Counted from the first letter of the stretch, positions 27,233-36,226 are shown. The stretch: 64,000 nt of DNA from Hymenobacter telluris (GCF_017313265.1 NZ_JAFLQZ010000019.1:58324-122323); one strand, 5' to 3'. A program made the numbers and translations. Notes: generated by a model not told the origin, from the letters alone.

Positions 27233-27292
27233 AATCCTGTAAGATGCCAGCACAATCCTGTACCCCCAATGGCGCACCTGGCGCTACTTTTT
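27233..27292 (+). promoter_or_regulatory. Operator and promoter of the CopZ-like gene
   Basis: Half-sites AATCCTGTAAG (27233) and AATCCTGTACC (27254) are 21 bp apart, and a TACTTTTT element starts at 27285, again 31 bp after the second half-site. It is nearly identical to the site at 26498-26557. Confidence 0.65.
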
Positions 27293-27344
27293 CGCGTTAC
27301 TTATTTGAAACCGATTCGCTCGGCTCACCCTAAATTCGCTTCCC

Positions 27345-27554
27345 ATGAAAACCCTTCAGTTCAAAACCAATATCAACTGCGGCGGCTGCATCAAGGCCGT
27401 GACGCCCACCCTCAACCAGGAAGCCGGCGCCGGCAACTGGCAGGTAGACACCTCCAATCCGGAAAAAATTCTGACCGTCACCTCCGACAAGCTCACGCCT
27501 GAGCAAGTAGTAGCGGCCGTGAAGAACGCCGGCTTCGAGATTCAGGCGGCCTAA
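27345..27554 (+). CDS. HMA-domain metallochaperone (CopZ/Atx1-like)
   Basis: A 69-aa single HMA domain: MKTLQFKTNINCGGC (metal site C12, C15), a central WQVDTSNPEKILTV strand and the typical ending VVAAVKNAGFEIQAA. It should carry Cu(I) in the cytosol to the CopA ATPase or to the Csp store. It is a single-gene unit with its own operator/promoter and a terminator at 27578-27606. Confidence 0.9.
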   Translation: MKTLQFKTNINCGGCIKAVTPTLNQEAGAGNWQVDTSNPEKILTVTSDKLTPEQVVAAVKNAGFEIQAA

Positions 27555-27577
27555 GTACCCTCACCGCACTTCATCGT

Positions 27578-27606
27578 AAAAACGCCCGGCTGGTCCGGGC
27601 GTTTTT
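27578..27606 (+). terminator. Rho-independent terminator after CopZ-like gene
   Basis: The perfect stem AAAAACGCCCGG / CCGGGCGTTTTT (12 bp) has a 5-nt loop and ends in T's, 24 bp after the stop codon. Confidence 0.9.
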
Positions 27607-27841
27607 CATTTCGGGCCTTGACCAGGCGCGAAAGCCTAAAACATGGAAATTATGTAGCTCCGGCGCGTAATAGCAGCAAACATTAGCCAGGGCCTTCGGC
27701 GTAATGTGGACGAGGCGGCTCGTCCCTGCTGGTTCCTATTGCGTTACCCTTCAAGCTCAGCGGCTAGGTTGGGCAACAGGGCGGGGCAACTGATGCCGCT
27801 GCGGCCCACGCCAATATCCGTGACGCTTTTAACCTGCGCCT

Positions 27842-28990
27842 ATGTTTGAAGATTTTCCCAACCTGCACCCTTTGGTGGTGCATTTACCTATTGTCCTGCT
27901 GATGCTCAGTTCCGGCCTGCAGGCGCTGAACGTGTACAAAGAGTGGCCGCCGGTGAAGTGGATTACGATGGGGGTGATGGCCGGCGGCTTTCTAGGCGCC
28001 CTGGCGGCCAGCACCATCTTCCACGCCATGCCCACGGGTTTGGCGCCCCGGGCGGCGGCGGTGTTCGAGGCCCACGAAAAGTTCGCCGGCTACACGATGT
28101 GGCTTTCCGGCATCACCGTGCTGCTGGCCGGGGTCGGCACGTTTTTCAAGATTCAGCGGCGGGCTTACGAAGTGCTGGTGCTGGTTTCGGCCGTGGCCAC
28201 GGCCGGGGTCTTATCGGTGGCCGGGCACCGCGGGGCGCAGCTGGTCTACGTGGAGGGCGTGGGGCCCCAAGGCCGCCTGCTCGATAAAAGCCACGGCCAC
28301 GGGGGCGGGGAGGCCATGCCCGGCATGGAAATGGAAGCCGATACCCACGACGAGGCGGCAAAGGCCGACGACCACACCAAGGACCAGGCGCCCGCTTCGC
28401 CCCACCAAGACGCTGCCCCGGGCTCCGCTGCTATGCCCGGCATGGATATGAGCGCGCCTGCTTCCGGCGAAAAGGGCAGCCGCACTTCCCCAGGTACAAT
28501 GGACAACATGGACTTGCCGGCTAGCCAGCCGGCGGGCCAGAGCCGGCCGACTGCCCCGAAAAGCGCTATGAAGGGCATGCCCGGCATGAAGATGCCCGCC
28601 TCACAAAGCACGCAACCCATGCCCGCGGGCATGGATATGAGCCGCCCCACCCAGCAAAAGCCCATGCGTGACATGCCCGGAATGGCGGACATGCCCGGCA
28701 TGAGCCAACCGCCGACAGGCGCAAAAAAGCCGGCAAAAGCCAAATCGGGTAATACCGGCATGTCAGGCATGGGCAACATGGCCGATATGCCCGGCATGCC
28801 GGCTCCGGCGCCCAACCAAGCCATGCCATCCATGGGCAACATGAAAGACATGCCCGGCATGGAAAAAGGCCAAAAGATGCCCGCCATGAGCACCATGCCC
28901 GGCATGAGCATGCCCGCCAACCCCATGGACAAGTTCCGCTTCGAGGACAACAACCCCGCCCGGAACAAACCAAAGAATGCTAAACAATAG
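27842..28990 (+). CDS. DUF2231 membrane protein with Met-rich MPGM-repeat tail
   Basis: A 382-aa protein. Residues 1-145 are a DUF2231-type membrane domain starting MFEDFPNLHPLVVHLPIVLL, with about four helices. Residues 155-370 are a hydrophilic tail with eight MPGM tetrapeptides and many related MxxM units (MDMSAP, MKMPAS, MGNMADMPGM). Met-rich repeats of this kind bind Cu(I)/Ag(I) in the oxidising periplasm. DUF2231 domains are usually short stand-alone membrane proteins, so the long tail is an addition. Its stop is 7 bp before the multicopper oxidase ATG, which indicates one operon and a copper-handing role. Confidence 0.85.
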   Translation: MFEDFPNLHPLVVHLPIVLLMLSSGLQALNVYKEWPPVKWITMGVMAGGFLGALAASTIFHAMPTGLAPRAAAVFEAHEKFAGYTMWLSGITVLLAGVGTFFKIQRRAYEVLVLVSAVATAGVLSVAGHRGAQLVYVEGVGPQGRLLDKSHGHGGGEAMPGMEMEADTHDEAAKADDHTKDQAPASPHQDAAPGSAAMPGMDMSAPASGEKGSRTSPGTMDNMDLPASQPAGQSRPTAPKSAMKGMPGMKMPASQSTQPMPAGMDMSRPTQQKPMRDMPGMADMPGMSQPPTGAKKPAKAKSGNTGMSGMGNMADMPGMPAPAPNQAMPSMGNMKDMPGMEKGQKMPAMSTMPGMSMPANPMDKFRFEDNNPARNKPKNAKQ

Positions 28991-28997
28991 CGACCTG

Positions 28998-31490
28998 ATG
29001 AGATTATTAGCCCTTCTATTCTTCTTGCTTGGCGCGCTGCCCCTGGCCGCCCAAATGCCCCAGCACCAGGCCATGCCCAAAGGCCAGGCCGCCAACGGCC
29101 CGGCCACGCCGCCCCCGGACGCCGACCTGCGGGGCCACGTGGTGACGCCCCGCGCCAACCACGCCGGCCACCGCGTCGAATACGACCTGTACGTGGACGA
29201 GCGCCAGGTAAATTACACTGGCAAAACCCGCCTGGCCATTGCCATCAACGGGCAGATTCCGGCGCCCACGCTCCGCTTTACGGAGGGCGACACGGCCATC
29301 ATTCGAGTGCACAACCAGATGAGCGTCGAAACCAGCATCCACTGGCACGGCATCCTGCTGCCTAACCAATACGACGGCGTGCCCTACCTCAACACGGCCC
29401 CCATCGAGCCAGGCGGCACGCACACGTTTACGTTTCCGTTGATTCAGAGCGGCACCTACTGGTACCACTCCCATACCATGCTGCAGGAGCAGTCCGGGCT
29501 ATACGGTTCCATCGTCATCCAGCCCCGGGAAGTGAAGTACGAGCTCAAGGAGTACGTGCTGCTGCTCTCCGACTGGACCGACCACCCGCCCAAGGAAGTG
29601 CTGCGCTACCTCAAGCGGGCCGGCGAGTGGTTTGCCGTGCAGAAAGGCGCCACCCAGAGCTACGGCGAGGCCATTGCCGCCGGCTACTTCAAGGACAAAG
29701 TCCGGCAGGAGTGGGGGCGCATGCCGGCCATGGACCTGACCGACATCTACTACAACAAGTTCCTCACCAACGGCCGCGAAAAGAGCTACTACCCCGACGC
29801 CAAGCCCGGAGAGGTGGTGCGCCTGCGCGTCATTAACGGCAGCGCCTCCTCGTACTTCTACCTGCAGTACTCCGGCGGCCCCATGCAGGTCATCGCCGCC
29901 GATGGCATCAACGTGGAGCCCTTCCCGGTGTCCAAGCTCGAAATTGCCACGGCCGAAACCTACGACCTGCTGGTGACCATCCCGCCCGCGGGCGCGGCCG
30001 AGCTGCGGGCCACCGCCAACGACATCACCGGCTACTCGTCCAGCTACTTCGGGGCCGGCGAGCCGATGAAAGCGCCCGATTTGCCACGCATTAACTACTT
30101 CCAGATGATGCGCGAGATGGGCAGCATGGGCAATATGACCGGCATGGACATGGGCGGCAACGGGGAGATGGACCCCAACGGCAGCGGTATGAAGGGGATG
30201 AACATGAAGGGGGGCAGTGGGGACATGAAAGGCATGGACAGGGGCAAAAAGAAGAAGGGCAACGAAACGTCAGGCATGAACATGGGCGACACCCCGGCCA
30301 TGAAAGGCATGTACATGCAGAACGGCACCATGCCCGCCAGCACCGCCCCTTCGCCCCAAAATCGGCCCATGAATGAGCAGGAAAAAAGCGGCAAGAGCAT
30401 GGGCACCATGCAGGATAAGGGCGGTAGCATGGCCGGCATGGACATGAGCGGCGGCATGGCTGGCAAGAGCATGGGCGGCGCGGGCGGCGACTTCAATTAC
30501 AACCAGTTGCGGGCCCTGAACCCCACCACGCTGGACTCCACCCGGCAGTGGCGCGACATCAAGCTCACGCTCACCGGCAACATGCTGCGCTACGTGTGGT
30601 CGTTCGACAACAAGACCTTGTCAAAAGCCGATAAAATCCCCATCCGCCGGGGCGAGAACGTGCGCATGACCTTCACCAACCTGACCATGATGCGCCACCC
30701 GCTGCACCTGCACGGGCACTTTTTCCGCATGGTCAACGCCCAGGGCGCCTATTCGCCCATGAAGCACACCTTCGACATCCCGGCCATGGGCACGGTGACC
30801 ATCGAGTTCGAGGCCAACGAGGAGCAGGACTGGTTTTTCCACTGCCACATCCTCTACCACATGATGGCCGGCATGGCCCGCATCATCAGCTACGACGCCA
30901 GCCCCCAGAACGAGTTTGCCAAAACCAACTACAAGTACCTCAAGCGCGAAGACAACGCGGTGTACCCGTGGTTTGACTTGTCGGTGCATTCACAAGCCGC
31001 GTACCTGGAAGGCACCCTCTCCAACAACCGCAACGCGCTGGAATTCGAGGGCCGCGTGAACTACGAGGGCAACTACGAAACCGAAACCCACCTGCTGCGC
31101 TACCTCGACAAGCGGCAATTGTGGGCCGGCTTTGTCGGCTATGACTTCCGCGACAACAAAACGCTGCGCTCGGAAGCAGATGCCGAGGGCGGCAACCGCC
31201 GCACGGTGGAAAACAACCGCAACTTCCGCCGGCAGGCCGAAGTGGGCGTGTACTACCTGCTGCCGATGCTGGTGCGGGCCGAGCTGCGCACGGACCTGAC
31301 CGGGCAGCTGCGCCTACGCCTGGAGCGCCGCGACCTGCCGCTGAGCAACAACGTATTCATGGACATCAGCGGCAACACCGACAAGGAATTCACCCTGGGC
31401 TTCCGCTACATGGTCAGCAAATACGCCTCGCTGAGCACCAACTACGACAACCAGTACGGCTGGGGCGCGGGCCTCACCTTTCACTACTAG
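28998..31490 (+). CDS. Multicopper oxidase (CopA/PcoA type) fused to CopB-like C-terminal domain
   Basis: 830 aa from ATG 28998 with signal peptide (cleavage after PLAAQ). The cupredoxin domains bear HWHG (115-118), HSHT (157-160), HPLHLHGH (567-574) and HCHILYHMMAGM (from 615), giving all type 1, 2 and 3 copper sites. Between domains 2 and 3 (about 370-490) is a Met-rich insertion (MGSMGNMTGMDM, MKGMNMKGG, MAGMDMSGGM). From about residue 650 to the end is a beta-rich segment resembling CopB/PcoB (YPWFDLSVHSQAAYLEG; FTLGFRYMVSKYASLSTNYDNQ). It should oxidise Cu(I) in the periplasm; the CopB-like part may anchor it to the outer membrane. Confidence 0.9.
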   Translation: MRLLALLFFLLGALPLAAQMPQHQAMPKGQAANGPATPPPDADLRGHVVTPRANHAGHRVEYDLYVDERQVNYTGKTRLAIAINGQIPAPTLRFTEGDTAIIRVHNQMSVETSIHWHGILLPNQYDGVPYLNTAPIEPGGTHTFTFPLIQSGTYWYHSHTMLQEQSGLYGSIVIQPREVKYELKEYVLLLSDWTDHPPKEVLRYLKRAGEWFAVQKGATQSYGEAIAAGYFKDKVRQEWGRMPAMDLTDIYYNKFLTNGREKSYYPDAKPGEVVRLRVINGSASSYFYLQYSGGPMQVIAADGINVEPFPVSKLEIATAETYDLLVTIPPAGAAELRATANDITGYSSSYFGAGEPMKAPDLPRINYFQMMREMGSMGNMTGMDMGGNGEMDPNGSGMKGMNMKGGSGDMKGMDRGKKKKGNETSGMNMGDTPAMKGMYMQNGTMPASTAPSPQNRPMNEQEKSGKSMGTMQDKGGSMAGMDMSGGMAGKSMGGAGGDFNYNQLRALNPTTLDSTRQWRDIKLTLTGNMLRYVWSFDNKTLSKADKIPIRRGENVRMTFTNLTMMRHPLHLHGHFFRMVNAQGAYSPMKHTFDIPAMGTVTIEFEANEEQDWFFHCHILYHMMAGMARIISYDASPQNEFAKTNYKYLKREDNAVYPWFDLSVHSQAAYLEGTLSNNRNALEFEGRVNYEGNYETETHLLRYLDKRQLWAGFVGYDFRDNKTLRSEADAEGGNRRTVENNRNFRRQAEVGVYYLLPMLVRAELRTDLTGQLRLRLERRDLPLSNNVFMDISGNTDKEFTLGFRYMVSKYASLSTNYDNQYGWGAGLTFHY

Positions 31491-31532
31491 CAGGCAAACG
31501 CGTGCCATGCGTCGCCCTTAAATGAAGAATCT

Positions 31533-31772
31533 ATGGAACTGCTAAAATTCAAAACCACCGTCACAACCGTGGAAGAGGTAGCCCGCGTTGCTCCGTTCTT
31601 AAACCAGCTACCCGCAGTGGAGAAGTGGGACATCGCCCCCGAAACGGAGCACCACGTGTTAAGCATTTCGGGCCACAACCTGGACCCGCAGCAGATAGAG
31701 AACGGGCTGCGGGAAGCCGGCTTCCGGGCCGAGCTGCTCCGGGTGCTGGGGGTAGGAGGAGACGACTTGTAG
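31533..31772 (+). CDS. HMA-fold-like protein lacking the CxxC site
   Basis: A 79-aa protein with the HMA length and beta-alpha-beta pattern: MELLKFKTTVTTVEEVARVAPFLNQL, WDIAPETEHHVLSISGHNLD and a final helix ENGLREAGFRAELL. The usual metal loop (GMxCxxC) is replaced by TTVTTVEEV, and there is no cysteine in the whole protein. It either uses other ligands (EHH at about 40-42) or has lost metal binding and acts in protein contacts. It sits 43 bp after the multicopper oxidase. Confidence 0.7.
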   Translation: MELLKFKTTVTTVEEVARVAPFLNQLPAVEKWDIAPETEHHVLSISGHNLDPQQIENGLREAGFRAELLRVLGVGGDDL

Positions 31773-31924
31773 GCAGAGCCGTCCGCGCCCCGCTAGGAGC
31801 AGAGACGCAGAGCCTCGCTACGAACACGATTTCCTGAACCGACATCAATACTTCCTAGCTGATTTTCCTTACCGGTGCACCGGCCGGCCTGACCAAGCAC
31901 CCTCACCCCACTTCCCTTGTCTTT

Positions 31925-32395
31925 ATGGAACACAAGAACCCCTATCCCCGCTTCTTCCTGATGCTGGCCGCCTCGCTGGTGGCCATGTACGTGGTCATGT
32001 ACCTGAACGTGTATGAGTGGGACCACGTGTACTTCAGCCTGACGCGGTTGTATATGGCCTTACTTATGCTGGTGCCCATGACCCTGATTATGATGGGCTT
32101 TATGTGGAGCATGTATCCCGACAAGCGCCGCAATGCGCTGATTATGGCCGGCAGCCTGGTGCTGTTTGCGGTGGTTACCTTCATGGTGCGCACCCAGGTG
32201 TTCGTCAATGACCAATTGTGGATGAAAGCCATGATTCCGCACCACTCCATTGCCATTTTGGTCAGCAAGCGGGCCACCATCAAAGACCCCGAAGTACGCA
32301 CCCTGGCCGACAGCATCATCAGCGCCCAGCAGCGGGAGATTGGCCAGATGAAGCGCATGCTCCAGCGCCTAGAGCAAGAGAAAAAAGCCGATTAG
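31925..32395 (+). CDS. Membrane protein with C-terminal DUF305-like domain
   Basis: A 156-aa protein with three membrane helices (about 10-25, 38-58, 70-88), then a single short DUF305-type domain with MKAMIPHHSIAI and the ending ISAQQREIGQMKRMLQRLEQ. This is the membrane-anchored DUF305 type, different from the two-domain lipoproteins elsewhere in the window. It probably binds copper at the periplasmic face (inference). It lies at the end of the oxidase operon, 152 bp after the previous gene. Confidence 0.85.
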   Translation: MEHKNPYPRFFLMLAASLVAMYVVMYLNVYEWDHVYFSLTRLYMALLMLVPMTLIMMGFMWSMYPDKRRNALIMAGSLVLFAVVTFMVRTQVFVNDQLWMKAMIPHHSIAILVSKRATIKDPEVRTLADSIISAQQREIGQMKRMLQRLEQEKKAD

Positions 32396-32604
32396 AAGGA
32401 TTATCGACGCTTTTGCGTTGCGCTACTAGCACAGGTCGCGTGGTTCCATCCCAAGAGTGCATCCGGGCCGCATGTACACCATCGCGGGATTTGCTTACAT
32501 AGTTTATTGACAGGCAACCCTTTACCCGCTGCCGTGCGATTTAGAATATAGTTAACAACTGCATTCCATCTAACCCACTTCTCATTAGGCTTTTACCCGA
32601 CTTG

Positions 32605-32826
32605 ATGCACTTACAGGAATTTGAGCAGTGGTGCCGCCACCTGGCCCTGCAAGAGGCTCCGGTAGTGGCAGCCGAACTAGCGGCCGGCTGGCAGCAACTG
32701 GCCCGCCGTCTGGACCAGCTCCCCCTCAACGGACAGCGTAGTGCCTCGCTAAGTTACCGTTGCATAGACCTGCCCGGTCCGCACGGTGGCTTGGGGCAGG
32801 AAGCGTCGGACCGGCCACAAAGCTGA
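32605..32826 (+). CDS. Short unknown ORF, possibly a gene remnant
   Basis: Starts MHLQEFEQWCRHLALQEAPV and continues AAELAAGWQQLARRLDQL, a helical stretch that looks like real coding sequence. After about residue 45 the composition changes (SLSYRCIDLPGPHGG) and the frame ends in TGA. That suggests a truncated gene whose 3' part was lost. I see no recognisable domain. It lies between a plus-strand unit and the convergent MORN-type gene; the ORF end is only about 30 bp from that gene's stop. Confidence 0.3.
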   Translation: MHLQEFEQWCRHLALQEAPVVAAELAAGWQQLARRLDQLPLNGQRSASLSYRCIDLPGPHGGLGQEASDRPQS

Positions 32827-32855
32827 TTGTTCGCGTTGTTCTTGTGGGAGTGGGG

Positions 32856-33782
32856 CTACTGGCAGCTTTGCACCAGGGCGCTTACACTGAGCGTGGCCGT
32901 CGCGTCGGTGGTGTAGTTGTCGTTGTTCACGCACACGAACAGGCGCCGGGTGCCGGCGGGCAAAGTAATGGGGCGCGTTTCCTGGGGCGTGTTGAGCGCC
33001 GCCCGCAGGCAGACTTTGTCCTTGCCGATGGTACCCTTGGTATCCATAAATTGCTGAGCGGCGTCCTCGTCGGGCGTGATGTACCAGTGACACTTGGTGC
33101 TGACGGTGGGCGGGGCGTTGTTGCCCTGCTTCACCAGGGCGGAAGCGGCCGTTCCCAACAACGCCGGCGCGGCGGCCCCACCGCTCCCGGCCACAGCGGC
33201 CACGGCCAAGGCCGTCGACCACGACACCGGGGGCTGGCCTTCGTCCCGCACGTCGAGCTTGTAGACGATGCCCACGGTGCCGTCCGGAATATCGACCACA
33301 AACACCTTGCGGCTGGAGTGCATGCAGTTGCTACAATGAATGGTGGCATTGCTCAAGGGCAGGGCCTCGACCATTTTGGATGAACACTTGATTTCCCGGC
33401 CGTCGGCGCGCCAGCTGCGATAATCGGCCTGCTGCACCCCGTTCACATAGGTTCCGCGGAAGCTCACCTGGCCGTTCTCGTGCCAGCCGCAGCAGAGCCC
33501 GGTGGGCTTGTCGGGCGCTTCGCTGGCCATTTTGCCTTCCCACTGCTTTTTCCACGAAGGGTAAAAGTAGTCGCGCACGGTGCCCACCGTTTTGCCCGCG
33601 GCATCATGGCGGGCAATCCGGGCGTAACTGACTTCCTCAAGCGTCTCGGTACGCTCCCAGTCGCGGTCGAAATACACGGTGTCGGCCGGCGGCAAGCTGA
33701 CGGCCGCCGGCTTGGGCCGCTGGGCCAGCGCGGGCAAACCAATCAAGAGAAACAGGGCGTGCAGAAAGTAGCGTTTTGCCAT
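32856..33782 (-). CDS. Secreted protein with MORN/YwqK-type repeats
   Basis: A 308-aa protein with signal peptide (cleaved after PALAQ). A central MORN-like motif, GWHENGQVSFRGTYVNGVQQ followed by RADGREI, is typical of the antitoxin-component YwqK family. Four cysteines pair around LCCGW and CSNCMHSS. The C-terminus is beta-rich (LFVCVNNDNYTTDATATLSVSALV). The function is unknown; such repeats are often surface or envelope modules. It is transcribed toward the short ORF at 32605, and upstream lies the terminator of the TonB receptor gene. Confidence 0.65.
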   Translation of the reverse strand: MAKRYFLHALFLLIGLPALAQRPKPAAVSLPPADTVYFDRDWERTETLEEVSYARIARHDAAGKTVGTVRDYFYPSWKKQWEGKMASEAPDKPTGLCCGWHENGQVSFRGTYVNGVQQADYRSWRADGREIKCSSKMVEALPLSNATIHCSNCMHSSRKVFVVDIPDGTVGIVYKLDVRDEGQPPVSWSTALAVAAVAGSGGAAAPALLGTAASALVKQGNNAPPTVSTKCHWYITPDEDAAQQFMDTKGTIGKDKVCLRAALNTPQETRPITLPAGTRRLFVCVNNDNYTTDATATLSVSALVQSCQ

Positions 33783-33863
33783 ACAGGAATAAGTGGTAGA
33801 AAAAGACGGAATGCGGTGGGTAAATATACCGGGCTGCCGCGCATTCGCTGAACTGACTCCCGC

Positions 33864-33898
33864 AAAAAGGGGCCGCTCAATTGAGTAGCCCCCTTTTT
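33864..33898 (-). terminator. Terminator of the TonB receptor gene
   Basis: The stem AAAAAGGGGC / GCCCCTTTTT encloses an inner CTCAA/TTGAG stem. It lies 24 bp after the receptor stop codon, read on the minus strand, and carries T-runs on both strands, so it could work in both directions. Confidence 0.75.
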
Positions 33899-33921
33899 CT
33901 CAGCGCTAACAACTCGCTTGA

Positions 33922-36198
33922 TTACAGCATCAGGCCCAGCCCCGCGAACCAGGTGCGGCCGTCGGCGGGCAGAATGCCTGGACCAGGGTAGCCGCCCGAG
34001 CGCCGGGTGAAGTAGCGTGCGTCGAACACGTTGTTCACGCCCCCGCTGAGGCGGTAGCGGCTGTCGCGGCCCAGCTTCCAGGTAGCGGAAAGGTCCGCCA
34101 CCTGATAGGCGGGAATGGCGCCGGTCTGCGCATTGGCCGGGGCAGCTTCCGTGTTGCTGGCATCGGCATAGACCTTGGCCACGTGGCTGAACTGCCCGGT
34201 GACGGACAAGCCTTTGTGGGCAAAAGTGAGGCCCGTGCGCAGGGTCTGACGCGGGGCATTCTCGACGAAGTTGCCGTCCAAATTGGTTTCCACAATTTGG
34301 GTGCCGGGGCCCGTGCCGGTGAGCGTGGTCACGGGCAGGTTGCCGTAGCGGGCATCGAGCAGGCTCAGGGCCGCGAACAGGTCGAGGTGGGGCAGGTTGA
34401 AGTTGCCGGTAATTGAGTGAATCAAGTCCAGCTCGGCGTAGGCTTCCAGCCCGTGGGTTTGGGTGCGGCCCAGGTTGGTGCGGTACTGCTGGGTCTGGCC
34501 GGTGGTGCCGCCGGGCACGGGCCGGCGGATGGTGCCGATGCGGTCCTCGTAGTTGAGGAAAAAGTAGCCCACGTCGAAGCGCAGCCAGCTGTTGAAACTG
34601 CCGCGGTAGCCTACCTCGGCCGTGTAGCCGCGGGCGTCCTTCAGGTTGGGGTCGATGACATCCGAGGTCGCCGGCGGCACCAGGTCACCGAACAGCACGG
34701 GGCGGAAGGCGCGGGAGTAGTTGGCGTACAGGTTGGTCGTGGGCGACACCTGAAACTCGCTGCCCAGGCCGTAGAGCAGCACGTTGCGGCGGCTGGCTTG
34801 GTTGGGTATACGGTTCTCCGTCCCGTTGGCGGCCCGGCCCAGATAGCCGCTGCCGGTGTTGCTCAGGTAGTCGTAGCGCAGGCCCGGTGTGAAGCTTAGC
34901 CGGGTGCCGGCGTGCAGGAGCAGCTCGGCAAATGCCGCGGCGTTGTTGGTCGTGAAGTCGAACTCGTTGGTGTAGCGGCCATCGCCGGTCAACGTCAAAT
35001 CGAAGTCCGACCCGGTGGTGCCGGTGCCGCGCTGGTGCCGGGAAGTGGTGGCGCGGTAGGCCCGCAGGCCGGTGGCCAGCGTGTGGGTGCGGCCCAGGAA
35101 GTCAACATCCTGGGTAAGCCGCAGCTCTGCGCCGAGGTTGCGGTATTCGTCGCGGTCCACCTGGCGGGCGGCAAATTGCCGGGTGCGGCGGTTCACGGTA
35201 TCGGGCGCGGGCAGGCCGGCCACGAAGCCCACGCTGCTGCGGGAAGCCACCAGGCCGAAGGTTTTCAAGCTCAGGCGCGTACGCTCACCGGCCTTATAAT
35301 CCAGCGTCAGGGCCGGAATCAGCCAGGGCGTGCTGAGCCAGTTGCGGCTGCGGGTGCTCTGGCGGCTGTCCTGGGCAAACTGCGCGTCGGTCAGGCCGCC
35401 CGGCTGCTGGAGCTTGTCGGTCAAATAGCTCACTTCTGCGCCCAGCGTTAGGCGCTCGGTCAGGGCCACGTGCACGTTGCCGTGCAGGTCATCGACGGTG
35501 AACTGATTGTACGGGCGCCAGCCATCGCCCTGGCGGTGGCGGTAGTAAGCGTAGTAGTTCACCTTGCCCACCGTGCCGCCCACGGCGTTGTAGGAGTTGA
35601 ACAGGCCGTTGGAACCGGCCGTGTTGCTGGTTTCAATCTCGACCTTCTTGTCGCGCGACCCGCGTTTGAGCTCGTAGTTGAGCAGGCCGCCAAACTGGGG
35701 CCCGAACTGCAGGCCCGCCCCGCCGCGCAGCAGCTGAATGCGCTCCACGGCTTCCATGGGCGGATTGTAATAGGCTTCGGGGTAGCCGAAGGCGTCGGCG
35801 CTCATGTCGTAGCCGTTCTGGCGGGTGTTGAACTCCCAGCTGCGGTTAGGGCTCAGGCCCCGGGTGGCAATGTTGATTTGCTGGCCCGAGCCGTCATTCT
35901 CCCAAACCATCAGGCCGGGAATGCGGGCCAGCACCTGGCGCACGTTGTTCTGGGCCAGGTTGGCATTCACGTCGCGGGGCTTAATGAGCTCGTTGCGCCG
36001 GCCGGCCGTGAGGGTGGTGCCGTCGACGGGCGCGGCAAAGTGGGTAGCGGCGCCGGTAACGGTCACTTCGCTCAGATTCTGGTGACGGGTGGTGTCGGGG
36101 GCAGCAGGCAGCCGCTGGGCTAACCCGGGCTGGCAAACGGTAGAAAAGGCAACACTGGCGAGAAGGCCAGCAGCAGTACGGTAAGAAAAACAGCTCAT
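33922..36198 (-). CDS. FecA-like TonB-dependent outer-membrane receptor
   Basis: A 758-aa receptor with signal peptide (cleaved after PGLAQ), TonB-box-like ESVTVT-type start (NLSEVTVTG), a plug domain with ATRGLSPNRSWEFNTRQNGYDM and IQLLRGGAGLQFGPQFGGLLNY, and a 22-strand barrel ending AGLGLML. The plug motifs match Fe(III)-dicitrate/siderophore receptors (FecA type). A near-perfect Fur-box dyad (36238-36260) and a -7 box (36227-36234) lie just upstream, so it is most likely an iron-uptake receptor that is repressed when iron is present. Its terminator is at 33864-33898. Confidence 0.92.
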   Translation of the reverse strand: MSCFSYRTAAGLLASVAFSTVCQPGLAQRLPAAPDTTRHQNLSEVTVTGAATHFAAPVDGTTLTAGRRNELIKPRDVNANLAQNNVRQVLARIPGLMVWENDGSGQQINIATRGLSPNRSWEFNTRQNGYDMSADAFGYPEAYYNPPMEAVERIQLLRGGAGLQFGPQFGGLLNYELKRGSRDKKVEIETSNTAGSNGLFNSYNAVGGTVGKVNYYAYYRHRQGDGWRPYNQFTVDDLHGNVHVALTERLTLGAEVSYLTDKLQQPGGLTDAQFAQDSRQSTRSRNWLSTPWLIPALTLDYKAGERTRLSLKTFGLVASRSSVGFVAGLPAPDTVNRRTRQFAARQVDRDEYRNLGAELRLTQDVDFLGRTHTLATGLRAYRATTSRHQRGTGTTGSDFDLTLTGDGRYTNEFDFTTNNAAAFAELLLHAGTRLSFTPGLRYDYLSNTGSGYLGRAANGTENRIPNQASRRNVLLYGLGSEFQVSPTTNLYANYSRAFRPVLFGDLVPPATSDVIDPNLKDARGYTAEVGYRGSFNSWLRFDVGYFFLNYEDRIGTIRRPVPGGTTGQTQQYRTNLGRTQTHGLEAYAELDLIHSITGNFNLPHLDLFAALSLLDARYGNLPVTTLTGTGPGTQIVETNLDGNFVENAPRQTLRTGLTFAHKGLSVTGQFSHVAKVYADASNTEAAPANAQTGAIPAYQVADLSATWKLGRDSRYRLSGGVNNVFDARYFTRRSGGYPGPGILPADGRTWFAGLGLML

Positions 36199-36226
36199 CA
36201 GAGGGCCTTTGCGTGAAACAACGGCA

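Noticed and set aside
27643..27680. Seventh operator before the DUF2231 gene
   Set aside because: AATTATGTAGC resembles one half-site, but no second half-site follows at 21-22 bp.
32446..32480. Additional operator-like site before the 32605 ORF
   Set aside because: The second half-site (ending ATGTACA) fits, but the first half-site does not match and the -7 spacing is off.
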